From positions 816,042-880,041 of the forward strand of contig RDEW01000014.1 in NCBI GenBank assembly GCA_011109175.1: a stretch of 64,000 nt of DNA. Direction: 5' to 3'. The translations under genes were made by a program, and so were the position numbers. This stretch comes from Dicyema japonicum (Eukaryota > Dicyemida > Rhombozoa > Dicyemidae). Each line of letters starts with the position of its first letter. The first letter of the stretch is position 1. This document shows positions 1 through 11,779 of this stretch, piece by piece. The notes beneath the pieces are model-generated. The model saw only the letters and a program-made list of their open reading frames with translations. It made no database searches and had not been told where the DNA came from.

Positions 1-1458
1 ATGAATTTTCTCACTGGAATAATCATTATTTTTACAAATCGCTTTTTAAAGTTGAGATCCGAATACATAGTTGAACTCATTAGGGATTTACTTAACTTGT
101 ATCTCCATTACATGACCTTTGGCTTTGTAAAGGTTTAGTTAATTTATAGATTTCATTTGCTACTCTGATGTTGAATATTTTATTTTTTGACCTTTTATTT
201 TATCATTATCTTGTCAATCAGTACTTACTCATACTTTGTATTTCCTTGGTTTGGGCAGATCTTGTCTTTACTGCCAATAGTAAGTGACCATTTACTTTAG
301 AATTTGCCCTGTGGAAGTCAATTTTAGTCTTTTCTCTTTGCATTCACATTAGTGGGGGTATCTCTTCAAAAATCAGTGAATATGTTCTTTGTTCTTCATT
401 TTATCGCATATTGGCCGTTCATTGGTTTAATTTTCATTAAATCATAGTTTTGTCTCAAGAAGTTTGGAATTAGTGTATCAAACCAAGAAATCTGTTGGCA
501 GGAAACTGAAGAATTTGTTTTACCACTATTCTTATGTTTTTATTAAAGTTTATTATTTTGTTAATTTCAGACGATTGTTGAGAATGCTGATTTTGTTAGT
601 TTCCTCCAGGAAAATCACACCGATGGTTTGTCCAAAGTTTTACTCAAAGAGGAGATAGTGAGACTGTTCACTAAGGAGGAATCTCAGTCTAAAGGTCCTA
701 TAAAGAAGAGAATAGAATCACGAACCAATATTGCTAAGCATTCTTCAAAGTTTATGAATTCCAATAATTTTAGTGAGTCGAGGGAAGAGATTAGGAGATT
801 TTCTCCCAAAAATGGTAACTTGGAGACCCAAATATATTTAATGAACATAAAAATCGTAAAAATGAAGAATGAAATCAGAAAATTACAATTAGAAAAGACA
901 AACTTATCCTTAATGTATAATTATTATTATTTAAAGGATTTCCAAACTCACATCAGTTGGACCTCAAATAGTGAGTATTATACAAGTGGTAAAGAACCTT
1001 AAAATGCGTATTGAATCGTTTAGGACCGTTATTCCCATCATAATAGTTTGTTGATTCTGAGAAAGTAAGAATTATATAATAGTTAGTGAAAATATAGGAC
1101 AATTAAAGCTAAGAATGGCAGAAATGGGTCAGGCTTTGTTTTTTAGAATTAATGAGATTAAACTACAGGAGGATAAAATTTACAATTTAAATCAACAGAT
1201 TCTAGTTGGAATTATATTTATGTAGAAAATGAAAGAAAAGACTGAAGAATCTTTAATTTTAATGAAAACTGTGAAATCTCTGAAAATTAAAGTAAGATAT
1301 CAGGAGGACTGCCTCCTTTCTGAGGCCAGATTAAAGTTGATGTTTTTTTCCATTGTCGCCAAATTGAATCAAGAATTGAGAAGTAAAAATGGTTATTATT
1401 TCATTTTATTTTAGATATTATCAAAATTTACAGAAAGTCCAGTCACCCATTTTGGTGA
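1..1458 (+). CDS. Macoilin-like multi-pass membrane protein with C-terminal coiled coil (5' end possibly outside window)
   Basis: About eleven exons are joined by introns of 21-24 nt, for example 127-149 and the one ending at 1414. The spliced N-terminal part has several hydrophobic membrane segments ending in an RILAVHC stretch, which resembles the AAHC region of macoilin/TMEM57. A charged linker and heptad-rich coiled coil follow (KMKNEIRKLQLEK and later segments). The C-terminus LLSEARLKL...LNQELRSKNDIIK matches macoilin's LSEETRLKLDLF region in pattern. Macoilins are ER/neuronal membrane proteins that affect excitability; that role is family knowledge. An ATG lies at base 1 but the usual first membrane segment is missing, so the true start is probably upstream. 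The stop is TGA at 1456. The protein is shorter than vertebrate macoilin. Family call moderately sure, function inferred. Confidence 0.68.
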
Positions 1459-1734
1459 TATTAACTATAATATAATTAACAAGAACTTTATTCCCTAATT
1501 ATTATTCTCCTTTACTTTAGTAGCTTTCATTATTGAGACCACATTCATTTTCATGATGCAATTTCCTCCTTTTGCTATCAACCGTGGCACGTTGGAAGGA
1601 AAGCTATTAAGGTCCCATGTTCGCTTGGTCACAACTAAATATACTTTTCACATTAACCATGTGCATATATAATTTCGGATTATTTCTAAACCAATCTCAT
1701 TTTAACTAAATAAATCTCAGATCGCACACTTTAT
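1459..1734. other. Intergenic, no gene seen
   Basis: AT-rich sequence between the macoilin-like gene and a SINE. I see no conserved reading frame, repeat or RNA gene here. Confidence 0.5.
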
Positions 1735-2010
1735 TTTAGGGAAAGTACGGATGACACAGTAGAATAAGTTACGGACAAAAATCATGAGGTCCCCGGTTCG
1801 AATCTCACTCCTGTACATTCGGTCGAAGGTTCACGAATATACTTGGGTTTGACGATTTACTCCGTCATGTCTCATCACTGCTGAACTAGATTGTTTTATG
1901 GAAATCACACACAAACTACAAGTCAAGAACACTTGGATATTCCATTAATTAGCATTAATGTTCTTATCAAAATAAAGTGTGAGTTCTGCCTAAGGTAGGT
2001 TTAAGAAATG
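1735..2010 (+). mobile_element. tRNA-derived SINE, diverged copy
   Basis: A tRNA-like head carries an A-box-like stretch (TGACACAGTAG) and a good B box (GGTTCGAATCTCAC, near 1796). The body shares blocks with two other copies in the window: GGTTTGACGA..., CCGTCAT, CACTGC(T/G)GAACT, and the tail AAATAAAGTGTG..CTGCCTA. Pol III-type internal promoter boxes are known for this element class. No target-site duplication was recognised, so the ends are approximate. Confidence 0.65.
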
Positions 2011-2299
2011 GAAACATTACCTACTCTGCCGGAAGGGCTGTGTATTTTAATCTCAGATCAAAGTTAACTTTATCAGATCAATGAGTCAAATTCAAGGACA
2101 TTATACCCTCATGATTATAAGCCTAAATGTTAAGATAAACACATTTCCGTGTTAATACATTACCAATTTAACCATCAAATCTGGTTTGAAGTGGGCCTTC
2201 AATTTGCATAATTTATTCTGGTCGCCATTTACACGATTACATCAAACTAACTACTTACATGATTCCAACACGCTCCAGTAGAGACCTCATGTTGGCTGT

Positions 2300-2960
2300 G
2301 CTTCTCACTCGACTTTACAAAAGCTCGTAGTTGCACGGGCTCCTGTACAAGCAATTAATTAGGATGAAACTGAATTATGTCTCCCAAAAACTGGACTCTC
2401 CCCGTATCACTCTCCCTACTACAAAGGTTGAAGCAGGTACGAAATTTAGCATTGAGAGCTGTAACGGGCTGTTTAAAATCATCTTACACTGGGAGTTGAA
2501 ATACTGTCTTTGGGTGACCACCTTGAAATGAGGAGTTTCCAATATCTCAGACAATCGCTTGATCTAAATCACCCAAGCTTCCCATTACTTGAATCGACTA
2601 ACCACAGACACATATGGAGAACATTCACTGATCTCCAAAGAACACTCTGGAAAATCCAACCTCTGACAAAAGCAAAAATCTTGACCAAAAGTATATATGA
2701 CTTTGTGTCTACGCGTGTCCCCCTCGATGATAACAGAATATTGGGGCGCAGACCATCTGAGATTAGCGCTTGAGAACTGCCTTCTCCGAGAGCCGTCAGA
2801 ATGGAACATTCTCGTTTACGATATGGACATCATCCGTCTCGGGCTGGGAAAGAAGTTCGGGATCTCTTTGCTTGCCTTCGTGAAAGTAATGGATCTCAGG
2901 GAGCTTCCTCGGGGCGTTTTTTACGGTTGCCAGTACATGAAACTGGAGTTAATAATTTAA
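2300..2960 (+). mobile_element. Degenerate non-LTR retrotransposon 3' fragment
   Basis: Broken frames encode a C-terminal LINE signature: KSIYDFVSTRVPLDDNRIL followed in another frame by HSRLRYGHHPS. The same pair of motifs appears near 28200-28370 (IHDFV..., LDDNKIL, SRLRCGHHPL). Such SRLR.GH motifs are typical of Jockey/CR1-like pol C-termini. Several stops and frame changes make it non-functional. Confidence 0.6.
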
Positions 2961-3649
2961 TTTAAAATAGACTAATATCAATGATGATCGGGTTATGATA
3001 AAATTGTAGGTCATTTCTGAGATTCCAACTAATTAACGATGCTATGGAAGGTTAACATAAAGAGAGATCAAGGGACGTATTTGGATCCTAGGAAGAGTCA
3101 CACATATTGTGTGTTAGTTGTGATTGTTCAGTATGGCAAGGTGCTTGTGTTCTGAGATGACTAGTTTTCCTCTGACGTCTTATGACTGACCCGAATACCA
3201 TAGTGAATCCTTAGCATTAAGGTAATAATGCTATTGAAGTGAGTAGGAATTGGGACGGTAGCATGATGAGGGGAATGTTAATATTAATGGGACTATATGG
3301 AGTGGACATGACGTTTCTTTGACAAAAAATTGCATGATGTCCATAACAGTCGAGGGTACCACCACATCGGCACTTGTTATTAAAGATAGAAAAGGAAATA
3401 ATAGATCCTGTATTGAAAGACTCTAGGATCTTCTTACCTTCCGCTATTATTCCAACAGCTGGACATAAAAGGAAGGCTTCATGTGGAAGACATCAACTAC
3501 TTATAGTTTTAGGATCGTTCGAGACTATACAACCACTCTCCTCTTATTTTTTAGTATTGAAGAGATAAAAACCATCACAAATTAGGATAATTCTTTAATG
3601 ATAAAGGGGAAACTTCATTTCTAAAAATAACTTCCAAAGGAATATAAAA
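2961..3649. other. Unassigned repeat-like stretch
   Basis: No conserved coding frame was recognised. Short open frames have no recognisable domain. The location between two LINE fragments suggests transposon-derived sequence, but nothing in the bases proves it. Confidence 0.35.
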
Positions 3650-4115
3650 AGTGCATGAAGAAGACATCTTGTGCAAGAGAGACATGTCACCACCTCAACC
3701 AAAAAACCTTCGGTTGTACAACTCCTTTATCAAACCAATTCTACTTTATAACGCGGGGACCTGGGGCCTAACCACCAAAGAACTGGAAAACCTCAACTCT
3801 TTCCACAGAAAACAACTACGACTTACCTTGGGAATCTACTGGCCAAAACGGATGACCAACACCGAGCTCTACAGAATTACTCAAACAACACAGATTAGGA
3901 ATAAAGTTACTTCGGCAAAATGGCAGCTCTTTTGACATATACTCACTTTGCATAGGAAAAAAACTAAAAACAGCAGAGGATCTAGATGATCTGAGGCGGT
4001 TGCGAGAAACAAGGAAGGATGGAAACGACTTACAGCGCGTATCCAGAGATGCATGGCAAAAGTGGAATCTCAAATTAGATAACTTTTCTGGTTCCGCAAA
4101 TTGCTAATAATAATA
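3650..4115 (+). mobile_element. Non-LTR retrotransposon C-terminal fragment (family B)
   Basis: The frame at 3700-3935 reads like the end of a reverse transcriptase ORF: LYNSFIKPILLYNAGTW, then ELENLNSFHRKQLR and GIYWPKRMTN. It continues in other frames to ARNKEGWKRLTARIQRC. The minus-strand region 42480-41160 and the plus-strand region near 40440 carry the same motifs (LNSFHRMQFR, FWPKHTSN, KAWNRLTLSL, MWKRLTFQI). The fragment ends in an AATAATAATAAATAATAA tail near 4110, as expected for a LINE 3' end. Confidence 0.75.
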
Positions 4116-4139
4116 AATAATAATAAGAATTATAAGAAA

Positions 4140-6520
4140 TTTTAATGTTCGTCATGTGGTTCACCCTGGTGGCTCCAAATTTGACTCAATTTCACATAAA
4201 AAGGGAACATGTACTCCCCCAATCAAAAAAGATTGTCCTTCATGGGCGGCCACCTTTCTGGTCTTTCCCACTAGACTTGGTGGAAGCCTTTTTGATACTT
4301 TCCGGTGACATAAAGTCAAACCCTACCACCAAAAGCACTTTTCCTCATTCAACTAAACATAAACAGAGTAAAAAGAAAGATTCTTGAACTTAAGAACAGA
4401 ACGCGGACATTGTCTAGTTCAAGAACTGTCTCCATCAACTATCAGCCCCGTCTTCCAGGGTTATAACATTATCCGACGTGACCACCCGTTTGGCCACGGT
4501 AGTAGGGTCATCACACTAATCAAGAAGGAAATTGCCTACACTGATACAGAATATGTTCACCTTCCCTATCCCGCGGAGTAGAACGCCATGTGAGGTGATC
4601 ATAATGCAAAGCATCTGGTGTGGTTAAAGAATTAACCGGGAAATACTAAGGGAAACCAATTATCGAATCTAGCCTAGTGATTTTAAACAACCTATATTCA
4701 ATACGAGAACTCCTTACAGAGCAAATGACAGGACGCCTCTCCTGACCTTACGTTTGTTTCGCGAACATGGCCACACTAACCAATTGGACGGTGATGTACG
4801 ATATCAGTAGTGACCATATACTTATCATGGTTAAAGAAAAAGTGTCCACTGAAAGAAAACCCATATTATACTGACTACAAAAATGTTGACTGGAGTAAGA
4901 TTCCTGAATAACTTCAATTCCCTTGATAATACAATACTTCAATAGTGCAGCGGGACGTGAGGATTTTCATTGAAAGAAAACTAATCCGTTTCACGAAGAA
5001 GCTTTCCACTGCAACTGATTAATTTACCATGAAATTACTTAAAAAGTCTCCAGAATCACTCTTGGGAAACCAGGGAGAGAATTCGTGCCTTGGAAAAAGA
5101 AATCAGAAAAATGCCAAAAAGAAACACGAGAGACTTGAATAACCTCATATTCATCCCAAGCAAACAGAACACTTTCACTATGATGTGGAAAACATTTCGG
5201 GACTTTAACTATGAGAGGTCGTACCCTTACGATGACCTGAGGAACAAGAACTTTTAAAGCAAGATCATTAAATATTATTCCTCCCTGAGTTTTGTGAGTG
5301 TCCTTCAATTTTATCCACCAAAAAAATCAAAAATCAACTTATTCCAAGGGGGTCTAGATGGAACCACAACAATAGTACTGTAAATGTAGGTCCTTGTGTC
5401 ATCTTCTGAATTTTCAGCTCTTCTATCCACAAGAACTCTATCCCATCCATATGAAATTATCTAATATACGATTAATTTTGAAACCTGGACGGTCAAAGAA
5501 CTCATCGTCAGATTGATACGTCAGATAAACCTGGACAAAAATTTTAGAAAAGCTAATTTTTGATCAGATTAAACCTTACCATCCTATTTATCTTTCTAAC
5601 ACGGATTTAAAAAAAGTCATTACACAACAACCCATCTTACATGTTTAACAAAATCCATCAGAGGGCCTACAATGCAACCCTAGGCATCAAAAGTCTCTAG
5701 TATGCTCCATTGACATACAGAAAGCTTTTGACTCCCAAGGAAATTACAAACTTTGTCGCAAACATTCCAAATAAATTGAAAATCTGGATTGTAAACGTAC
5801 GGAGAGGATGGTTAGTTGCAGGTTCCACCACATTGCTATTAAATTTCTGCCAAAAAAGGTCACCAATTTTGTTCACCATCTTTCAGACTGATGTGCCCTC
5901 GAATACCAGCAACAACACTCTGGTTCTCGTCTATGCTGACGATATAATCGTCACAAAAGACCAGATTGTTCACACTGCGGGTACCCACTTACAAGATTTA
6001 ATTGACAACCTGAACAGTTGGCTTATGAGGAACCTATTATGCACAACCCATGAAAAGTCATGCACAATGATTTTTTACTTCAATAGAAGACTAACTCTGC
6101 ACTTCTCTTAATCCTTAATGGAGATTTAATCCCTCCACAAACTCCATCAAGTCATAGGGTATAACTTACAACCCCCTCGTGGCATTCAATAAACATATTA
6201 GTAACGTCATATCCTCGTCCCAACGAAGACTAAACTTTGTAAAAACACAAAGGCTAGTTTAACTCAATGTTAAGCTCACTTTATAATACAACAGGCAATC
6301 AGTTATGGTTGGGGACAAACATGTTATCCTCCTAGCCGCTAAAACCAACTTTTTTGAAAAAAACAAGAGACCTATTGACACCTAACAAATTCCCAAAATT
6401 GACGTGTGCATACAGGAAGTGAGTCCTTTCTCGGGATGAACATCGAGCAAAGAAGTCTGCTTAAGGAGGCTGGGATCATCTGATAGCCACATATTCCCTT
6501 TTAATTTGTCAGTAATTCTT
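4140..6520 (+). mobile_element. Jockey-like non-LTR retrotransposon, degenerate copy (family A)
   Basis: The order is: a leader with a hydrophobic stretch and LILSGDIKSNPTT (4285-4335), remains of an endonuclease domain (GYNIIRRDHPFGHGS, ITLIKKEIAY at 4460-4540), then reverse transcriptase (QKAFDSQ region at 5715; VYADDIIVTKDQ at 5930-5965). The 3' end has the GCTTAAGGAGGCTGGGATCA block near 6460, shared with the copies ending near 48000 and 16700. Many stops and frame changes make it dead. The same family recurs at 46090-48060 (+) and 17715-16620 (-). Confidence 0.85.
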
Positions 6521-7113
6521 GGTTTAAATAAATTCAATTCAGAACATTTTCTGTTTAAAATTTATTTTGTTTAACTCAAACACACAAAAATGTGTTAAAT
6601 TCATTGTGATCATCCGGACATTGATGCAAGCTTCTCTACCACGAAAAGTTGGTGTCCAAATCCTTCGGACAAAAGCCGGTAGAAAGAATGCATGTTCACA
6701 ATAGTGATATCTCCAATGTTTGTCGATACTGAGATTCCAATGCATTCCACGGGGCATCTTGTCTCCCTTTTGATAATAATAATGATTCCCCTTCCGAGAA
6801 AGTTTTGTCTCTTGTGAACAGCTATGCCGATGTCATGTTTTTGTAAGAGATTTCCAAGTTCAATTTCTTTTCCCCTTCATTGATATTCCATTGTATGATA
6901 AATGGGGATTTAAACAAAAAGAAATCTTAGACAAATTGGCCACATAGCAACACATGGCGCCACGTTGCCGAAAAAACCAAAGTTTGGGTAAATTAATATA
7001 AATACTTTGAATTGAATATTTAGTATTTAAATAATATAATTATTAATTATTATGGTTAATCCACATAAAATAAAATTCAAAAACGTTGAATGTAGTATTA
7101 ATTTTTTTATGAA
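6521..7113. other. Intergenic, AT-rich, no gene recognised
   Basis: Between a LINE 3' end and the mitochondrial carrier. Only short frames without recognisable domains are present. The last 150 bases before the carrier ATG are very AT-rich and probably contain its promoter, which cannot be defined from sequence alone. Confidence 0.5.
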
Positions 7114-8130
7114 ATGAAATCGGATCGTAAATTTAATGCTGTGCCAAAAATATTAAACGGGGGAATAGCTGGAATAATAGGAGTTACGTGTGTGTTTCCT
7201 CTTGATTTGATAAAAACAAGATTACAAAACCAAAAAGAAAGTAACCGAATCTACAAAAATATGTTATCCGTAAATAATATTGTAGATTTGACTGTGGTCT
7301 TAAAACATTCAGAAAGGAAGGATTCCTTGGAATGTATAGAGGTTATGATTATTTATAATAATAGGCTCTGCCGTTAATCTTTTGCTGATAACACCAGAGA
7401 AGGCCATTAAATTAGTAGGAAACGATTATTTTCGACATTTGTTAGCCTCTGATAATAAGTTATTTATTCAAAATCAATAAAGTAGACAACTTCCTTTATG
7501 GAAAGAAGTAATCTCCGGAGGATTGGCTGGGGGATGTCAGATTATTATTACAACACCAATGGAACTCTTAAAAATTCAATTACAGGATGCTGGAAGGTCT
7601 GGAGTTGTTCACAAACGGGGAGCCATCCACATTGCCACTGACCTAATTCGTAAAAACGGAATTTTTGGCATTTATCGTGGATTTGGGGCTACGGCTCTTA
7701 GGGATGTCACATTCTCGTGCATTTATTTTCCGTTATTCGCTAATCTGAATTCTATGGGGATACCTGAGGGACAAACAACCGCTCCCTTTTACCATTCCTT
7801 TGCTTCTGGTCTGTGTTCGGGCTTAATTTCTTCAGTGTTGGTAACTCCCTTTGATGGTTAGACGTGATTTCCAATATTAGTTGTTAAAACTCGTCTTCAA
7901 ACCATTAAAGGAAGTGCTGCTGACTCTTTGATAACTTATTCAGGGATATTTAACTGTTTTAGGTAATATAAATAGTAACTTTAAGACGAATCTTAGTTGA
8001 TGAAGGAATTCCTGCTTTATTCAAAGGAGGAGCATGCAGAGCTATGGTGATTGCTCCCCTCTTTGGGATTGCTCAGACTGTTTACTATTTTGGAATTGGA
8101 GAGAATATTTGCTATTACTTGAATTTATGA
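7114..8130 (+). CDS. SLC25A22: Mitochondrial glutamate carrier (SLC25A22/SLC25A18 type)
   Basis: Six-exon gene whose five introns are 23-27 nt (the first starts after ...YKN and removes GTTATCC...GTAG). Spliced, it encodes about 315 residues with the three mitochondrial-carrier repeats. Their signatures are [29 protein letters not shown] and [12 protein letters not shown], each followed by a YRG or FKG motif. The stretches [29 protein letters not shown] and [12 protein letters not shown] closely track vertebrate glutamate carriers 1/2, and there are no EF hands as in aralar/citrin. It exchanges glutamate with protons across the inner mitochondrial membrane (family knowledge). Every exon joins in frame with no indel. 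Length equals the family norm. Confidence 0.93.
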
Positions 8131-8572
8131 CTTATTTAAATTACAAATTAATTTAAAATGTGGTTGTGTGGTTTAGAATATAATGATGGTTTTGAGAGAT
8201 CTAAAACTTATAAAAAACATTTGGATATTTCCAAAATCAAACTATTTTCACAAACATATGAAAATTGTACGACTCCTCTCTAAGTATGGGTAGTACGGAT
8301 TACTAAAATGTAGACTCTGTCAAAACTGAAAAAAAATATTCAAAGGGGATCGATTCCGTTAAGTCTAAAAAATTCGAAACCTATAGAGCAGTGAGAATCA
8401 TGGACAAATCAATTAAACACACCCAACATTGGGCGAAAATGTTGTGGTTGTGACAGCGCGTTGGAATGGCCATCATCCTCTCTTAGCAACTGAAGCAGTT
8501 AACATGATTGATTTTTTGTATAATTGCTTGATTTAACCGAAAAATATTTAAATGAAAATTTTATTAAGGAAC
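8131..8572. other. Intergenic, no gene recognised
   Basis: Space between the carrier stop and the convergent Rap-like gene. No conserved frame, RNA gene or known repeat was seen. Confidence 0.5.
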
Positions 8573-9189
8573 TTAAAAAATTGAACATGCTTTATTTGAA
8601 GAATCTTCCCAAGGTTTTTTAAAGGTTCTAATATTCCGTACAAGATCATAAAAAGACTATAAATTAGAGTTATGCGACCTTTTCGACATTGTGTGCTGTT
8701 TTGGCTGAAACCTCATAGACTGGAACTTTGAGGGATCTTCCAAGGGCAGTTAATTTAGATGATGAAACTTTCTGTCATATTCTAAGTCACATTTATTTCC
8801 GACAATAATTATTGGTATTTTCCGTGGAGAATGGTACTCTTTGATTTGGTTATACAAGGTCAAGACCCAATCGTAGGTGTGGGGTTCCAAAATAGAGTAA
8901 ACTAGCATGAATCCATTTCCTTTTCTCATGTACATTTCATAAACGCTATAAAACTGTTCGGTCCCAGCTGTATCAAGGATTTCCAAACTGACTTGTTTAC
9001 CATCAATAACTACACGTTAAATTTTGTAGAAAACTTTTTGTTTTACAGTATGAATCCTCGATTGTTGGATCATATTTCATTACAAAAATATCCTGAGTAA
9101 ATTGCATTGTCTGTCTAAAAATGATGTAAACAAACCAAGGCACTTTTACCTACTCCTCCACACCCCATAATGACAATATTATCTTCCAT
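8573..9189 (-). CDS. Rap-type small GTPase with CAAX box
   Basis: On the minus strand from ATG at 9189. The P-loop is GCGGVGKSAL and the effector region QFTQDIFVMKYDPTIEDSY. Switch II is DTAGTEQF, with the Thr at the Gln61 position that marks Rap proteins. The base-binding motifs are VGNKCDLE and EVSAKT. It ends NKACSIF-stop: a prenylation box with Phe last, which usually favours geranylgeranyl transfer. Introns of about 25, 37 and 22 nt were inferred. A one-base deletion in the AAA run at 8769-8771 (or a -1 shift) is needed to pass from DLEYDRK into the next segment KLTALGRSLKVPVYEVSAK. Rap GTPases control adhesion and polarity signalling at membranes (family knowledge). Confidence 0.87.
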
Positions 9190-9477
9190 CAAATAATTTT
9201 GTAAAATAAATATATAACGTCACTAAACACAGTTAATTAAATAAAATACCGTCAATAATAACTAGAAAACATTTTCAACAAATATTGATTTATTATTTCA
9301 AGAGGAAACAGCTGTAGTAATCATACAATTTGTAAATTACAAAAATTTATTGTTAATGGATATTCCCTAATAAACATAAAATTCACACTAGTTCCCTTAT
9401 ACCCTGTTAATACTGGGATTAATGCATATTCTCCTTACTCTGTTTAACCAGGTTTATAATTATACTCTGTTTTAACA
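9190..9477. other. Intergenic AT-rich
   Basis: Upstream region of the Rap-like gene. No feature recognised. Confidence 0.45.
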
Positions 9478-9545
9478 AGATTTTTATAGCCTTTTTCACG
9501 GAGCCGTGGTATTTATAGCTCCGCATAGGCAAGACACAAGATTAA
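9478..9545 (-). mobile_element. SINE tail remnant
   Basis: On the minus strand this reads CTTGCCTATGCGGAGC, then TATAAATACCACGGCTCCGTG and AAAAAGGC. This is the 3' tail of the SINE found complete at 12213-12526. The body of the SINE is not visible next to it, so it is either strongly truncated or a LINE that shares the tail. Confidence 0.6.
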
Positions 9546-9879
9546 TAATTATAAAATTTGGTGACTGTAAACTTTAATATGAGTTAAGAATTTTTATTAT
9601 CGAACAAATCATTCACAATCACCTTAAGACCTGCAAATTTAACGCCATTGCCAAAAATCCACTGCTTTTCTCTAGTGGTCTTATTTTAATGACGGGAGAA
9701 TAAGCGTCCAATGTCGTCGACATAACAATCCTTTGTGCGGGCCTGCATGTTAAGGACGTGATTCTCCCTAGCATTCTACGGATACTAAAAATCTAATTCA
9801 GTGTACTCTTCTGGTTCAAATTCAACCAATTTAACATGTTTTAAAATTGTTTTTTTTTAAATCAAAAAATTTTTTTTAA
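9546..9879. other. Unassigned stretch
   Basis: Moderate-GC segment without a conserved frame. It lies between two repeat pieces and is likely transposon-derived. Confidence 0.35.
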
Positions 9880-10760
9880 CAATTAAACAAATGTCAGTTG
9901 AGGAAGCCTGCTACGTGGATTGCGAACGAGTTCCCTCGAAGTATGGCTATTCCTAACATATTAAGTGGGGAAATTGAATGTTCGTTCAATGCTTGGAATA
10001 AATTTCTCGTATTTAGACCTGTTTTCCAAATTTGGTTATTTCCTTTATTCCCTCAACCACTATCTTTGTCTTATTTAAGACAGGTACCAAAATACTGAGA
10101 TTATAGGCTTCATGTTCATTTAAAGACGATTTTAATAATTAACTGAACTTCTAGGTTTTGTCTAATTTGTTTGTTTATTATAAATTTTTTAAATAAACCA
10201 ATTTTATTTAACACAAAAACTACCAGCTAACAACTGATGGCTGCTCTCATAATTGTAGCGCATTTCCCCTGACGATTTGTAAGGAAATGCGCTCAATGAG
10301 CCAGCTCCTTTCTCTCCTATCATTTTTTCCTGCCGATGAGCGAGCCGATTCTGTTTTGCAGGACCAGTGACCTGTTTTCTATGATTCCTGACGTTTCCAT
10401 GGCGACTGGTTCAAAAATGAACTGTCCACCAAGACATGCGTATTTCTTTAACTTTAGGGTCTCAGCCTTTTCCGAAGCAGAGCCTTTGGAAGGTTGGAAG
10501 GAAAGAGGCTATCGACACAGGTGGTGTCTCAGGCAGGGTATTTACCATTTTCCCATGGGAAGAGAGTGGTTCCGCCCGGTCTTCGGTTGGCTTGAGCAAG
10601 TACAAACGGCTCCAATTGGACAGGAAATCCAGCAGCCTCAAGTCCCCAAGCAATAACTCTGTTGATTCCGGCGTGTCTTGGACTCATTTAAAAGCCCTAG
10701 TAGCTCCTCCAGTTGATTCAAATAGCTACCGCGTCAAGTCGATTGGGATAACTAATTAAC
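9880..10760 (+). repeat. Dispersed repeat, possible 5' part of a retrotransposon
   Basis: The first 70 bases (ACAAATGTCAGTTGAGGAAG... through GTTCCCTCGAAGTA) recur almost identically at 51577-51650. An ATG at 9893 opens a short frame MSVEEACYVDCERVPSKYG that is broken soon after. Further on, 10436-10759 holds an open, Ser/Lys-rich frame without recognisable domain, of ORF1 character. I could not tie it to one of the RT families. Confidence 0.5.
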
Positions 10761-11299
10761 GTGATTTATGATTTTTGATTAATTTCAAATCATAAAAATT
10801 ATAAGAATTAACTCCACTTAAGTCGTCTTTTTTGAGTCCAATAAACTTGCACTTTGTAGTAGTTTTGATTGAGATGACTTTTAGTTTTCTTAATTGCAAA
10901 CAACATTCTTGCTTGTCTTCTGTAGATTATTTCAATACTAGTGTCAATTTTCCATGAACTGCCCTGTGTGATCAACCAATATTGATGTCTTCCTTCCATA
11001 CTTTAGACTCTTCGTATTTTGATAGTGTTTGTAGAACTTGTTTGTAATATTGTCTAAGGTAAAGTACCAAAGGTACTATATTTACTTTAACGTCATGAGT
11101 TAATGATAATTTACTCTTCAGCAGATCCTACTTGCGTTACTTGGATTTGTTTTATGACCCTTTGGAAGTGATCCAAACTTTTGAAATCAACATCTATAAG
11201 GATATTACATATAAGTTCAATTTTGACAATCCATTCATTAAAACTTTTTAATCTGAGAATTTTTCTCGGCGACGATTAAATCCGATTTGATATCTCTTT
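10761..11299. other. Unassigned, probably transposon-derived
   Basis: No conserved domain was recognised on either strand. Short frames only. Confidence 0.35.
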
Positions 11300-11700
11300 T
11301 CGCCTGGGAGTGAAGATCTGTGTGTCACATCGGTGCACATGCGGTGAACAGATCGATGTTTTCGGACTTCATCCAATGCTTACAGGAGAAGCTTCTGAAG
11401 TGCATTGAGGCATAAGGTCCTGAACCTTGGTTTTCTAGAACCCGTCGATTAGTGCCAAAAAGACGGAAAACATCCAGATGGAATGACTATATTTCCGTTC
11501 GAAGATGAGAAGCCATTAGTCTGATTTGTCACCTGCACAGACATGCTCTCAACAAACAATCTTTACATGAAGGAGACCGAGATTAGATTTCCGTAAGGAA
11601 CAGAAGTCAGTCAGGTAATTTCCGAGAATTCCGAAGGCTGTTCGAGTGTATCTCCCTCATAGTTCTTAAAAGAAAAAGCCGTGTAATAATGGCCACAGCC
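11300..11700 (+). mobile_element. Degenerate restriction-like-endonuclease LINE fragment
   Basis: Translation in pieces gives ICVSHRCTCGEQIDVFGLHP followed by PDGMTIFPFEDEKPLV and CTDMLSTNN. This parallels the CCHC knuckle plus RPDG...WD..C.DT endonuclease of the nearly intact element at 13080-16440. Stops interrupt it. Confidence 0.7.
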
Positions 11701-11779
11701 ACATAACTCTCCCTAATTTGTTAGTTAATTATTATTATCTATTACCCCCAGGATCACTGGGACAAAGAGAAAGAAATAA

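Noticed and set aside
1781-1830. tRNA-like B box GGTTCGAATC
   Set aside because: It belongs to a SINE; the acceptor stem does not pair and the downstream body matches the other SINE copies.
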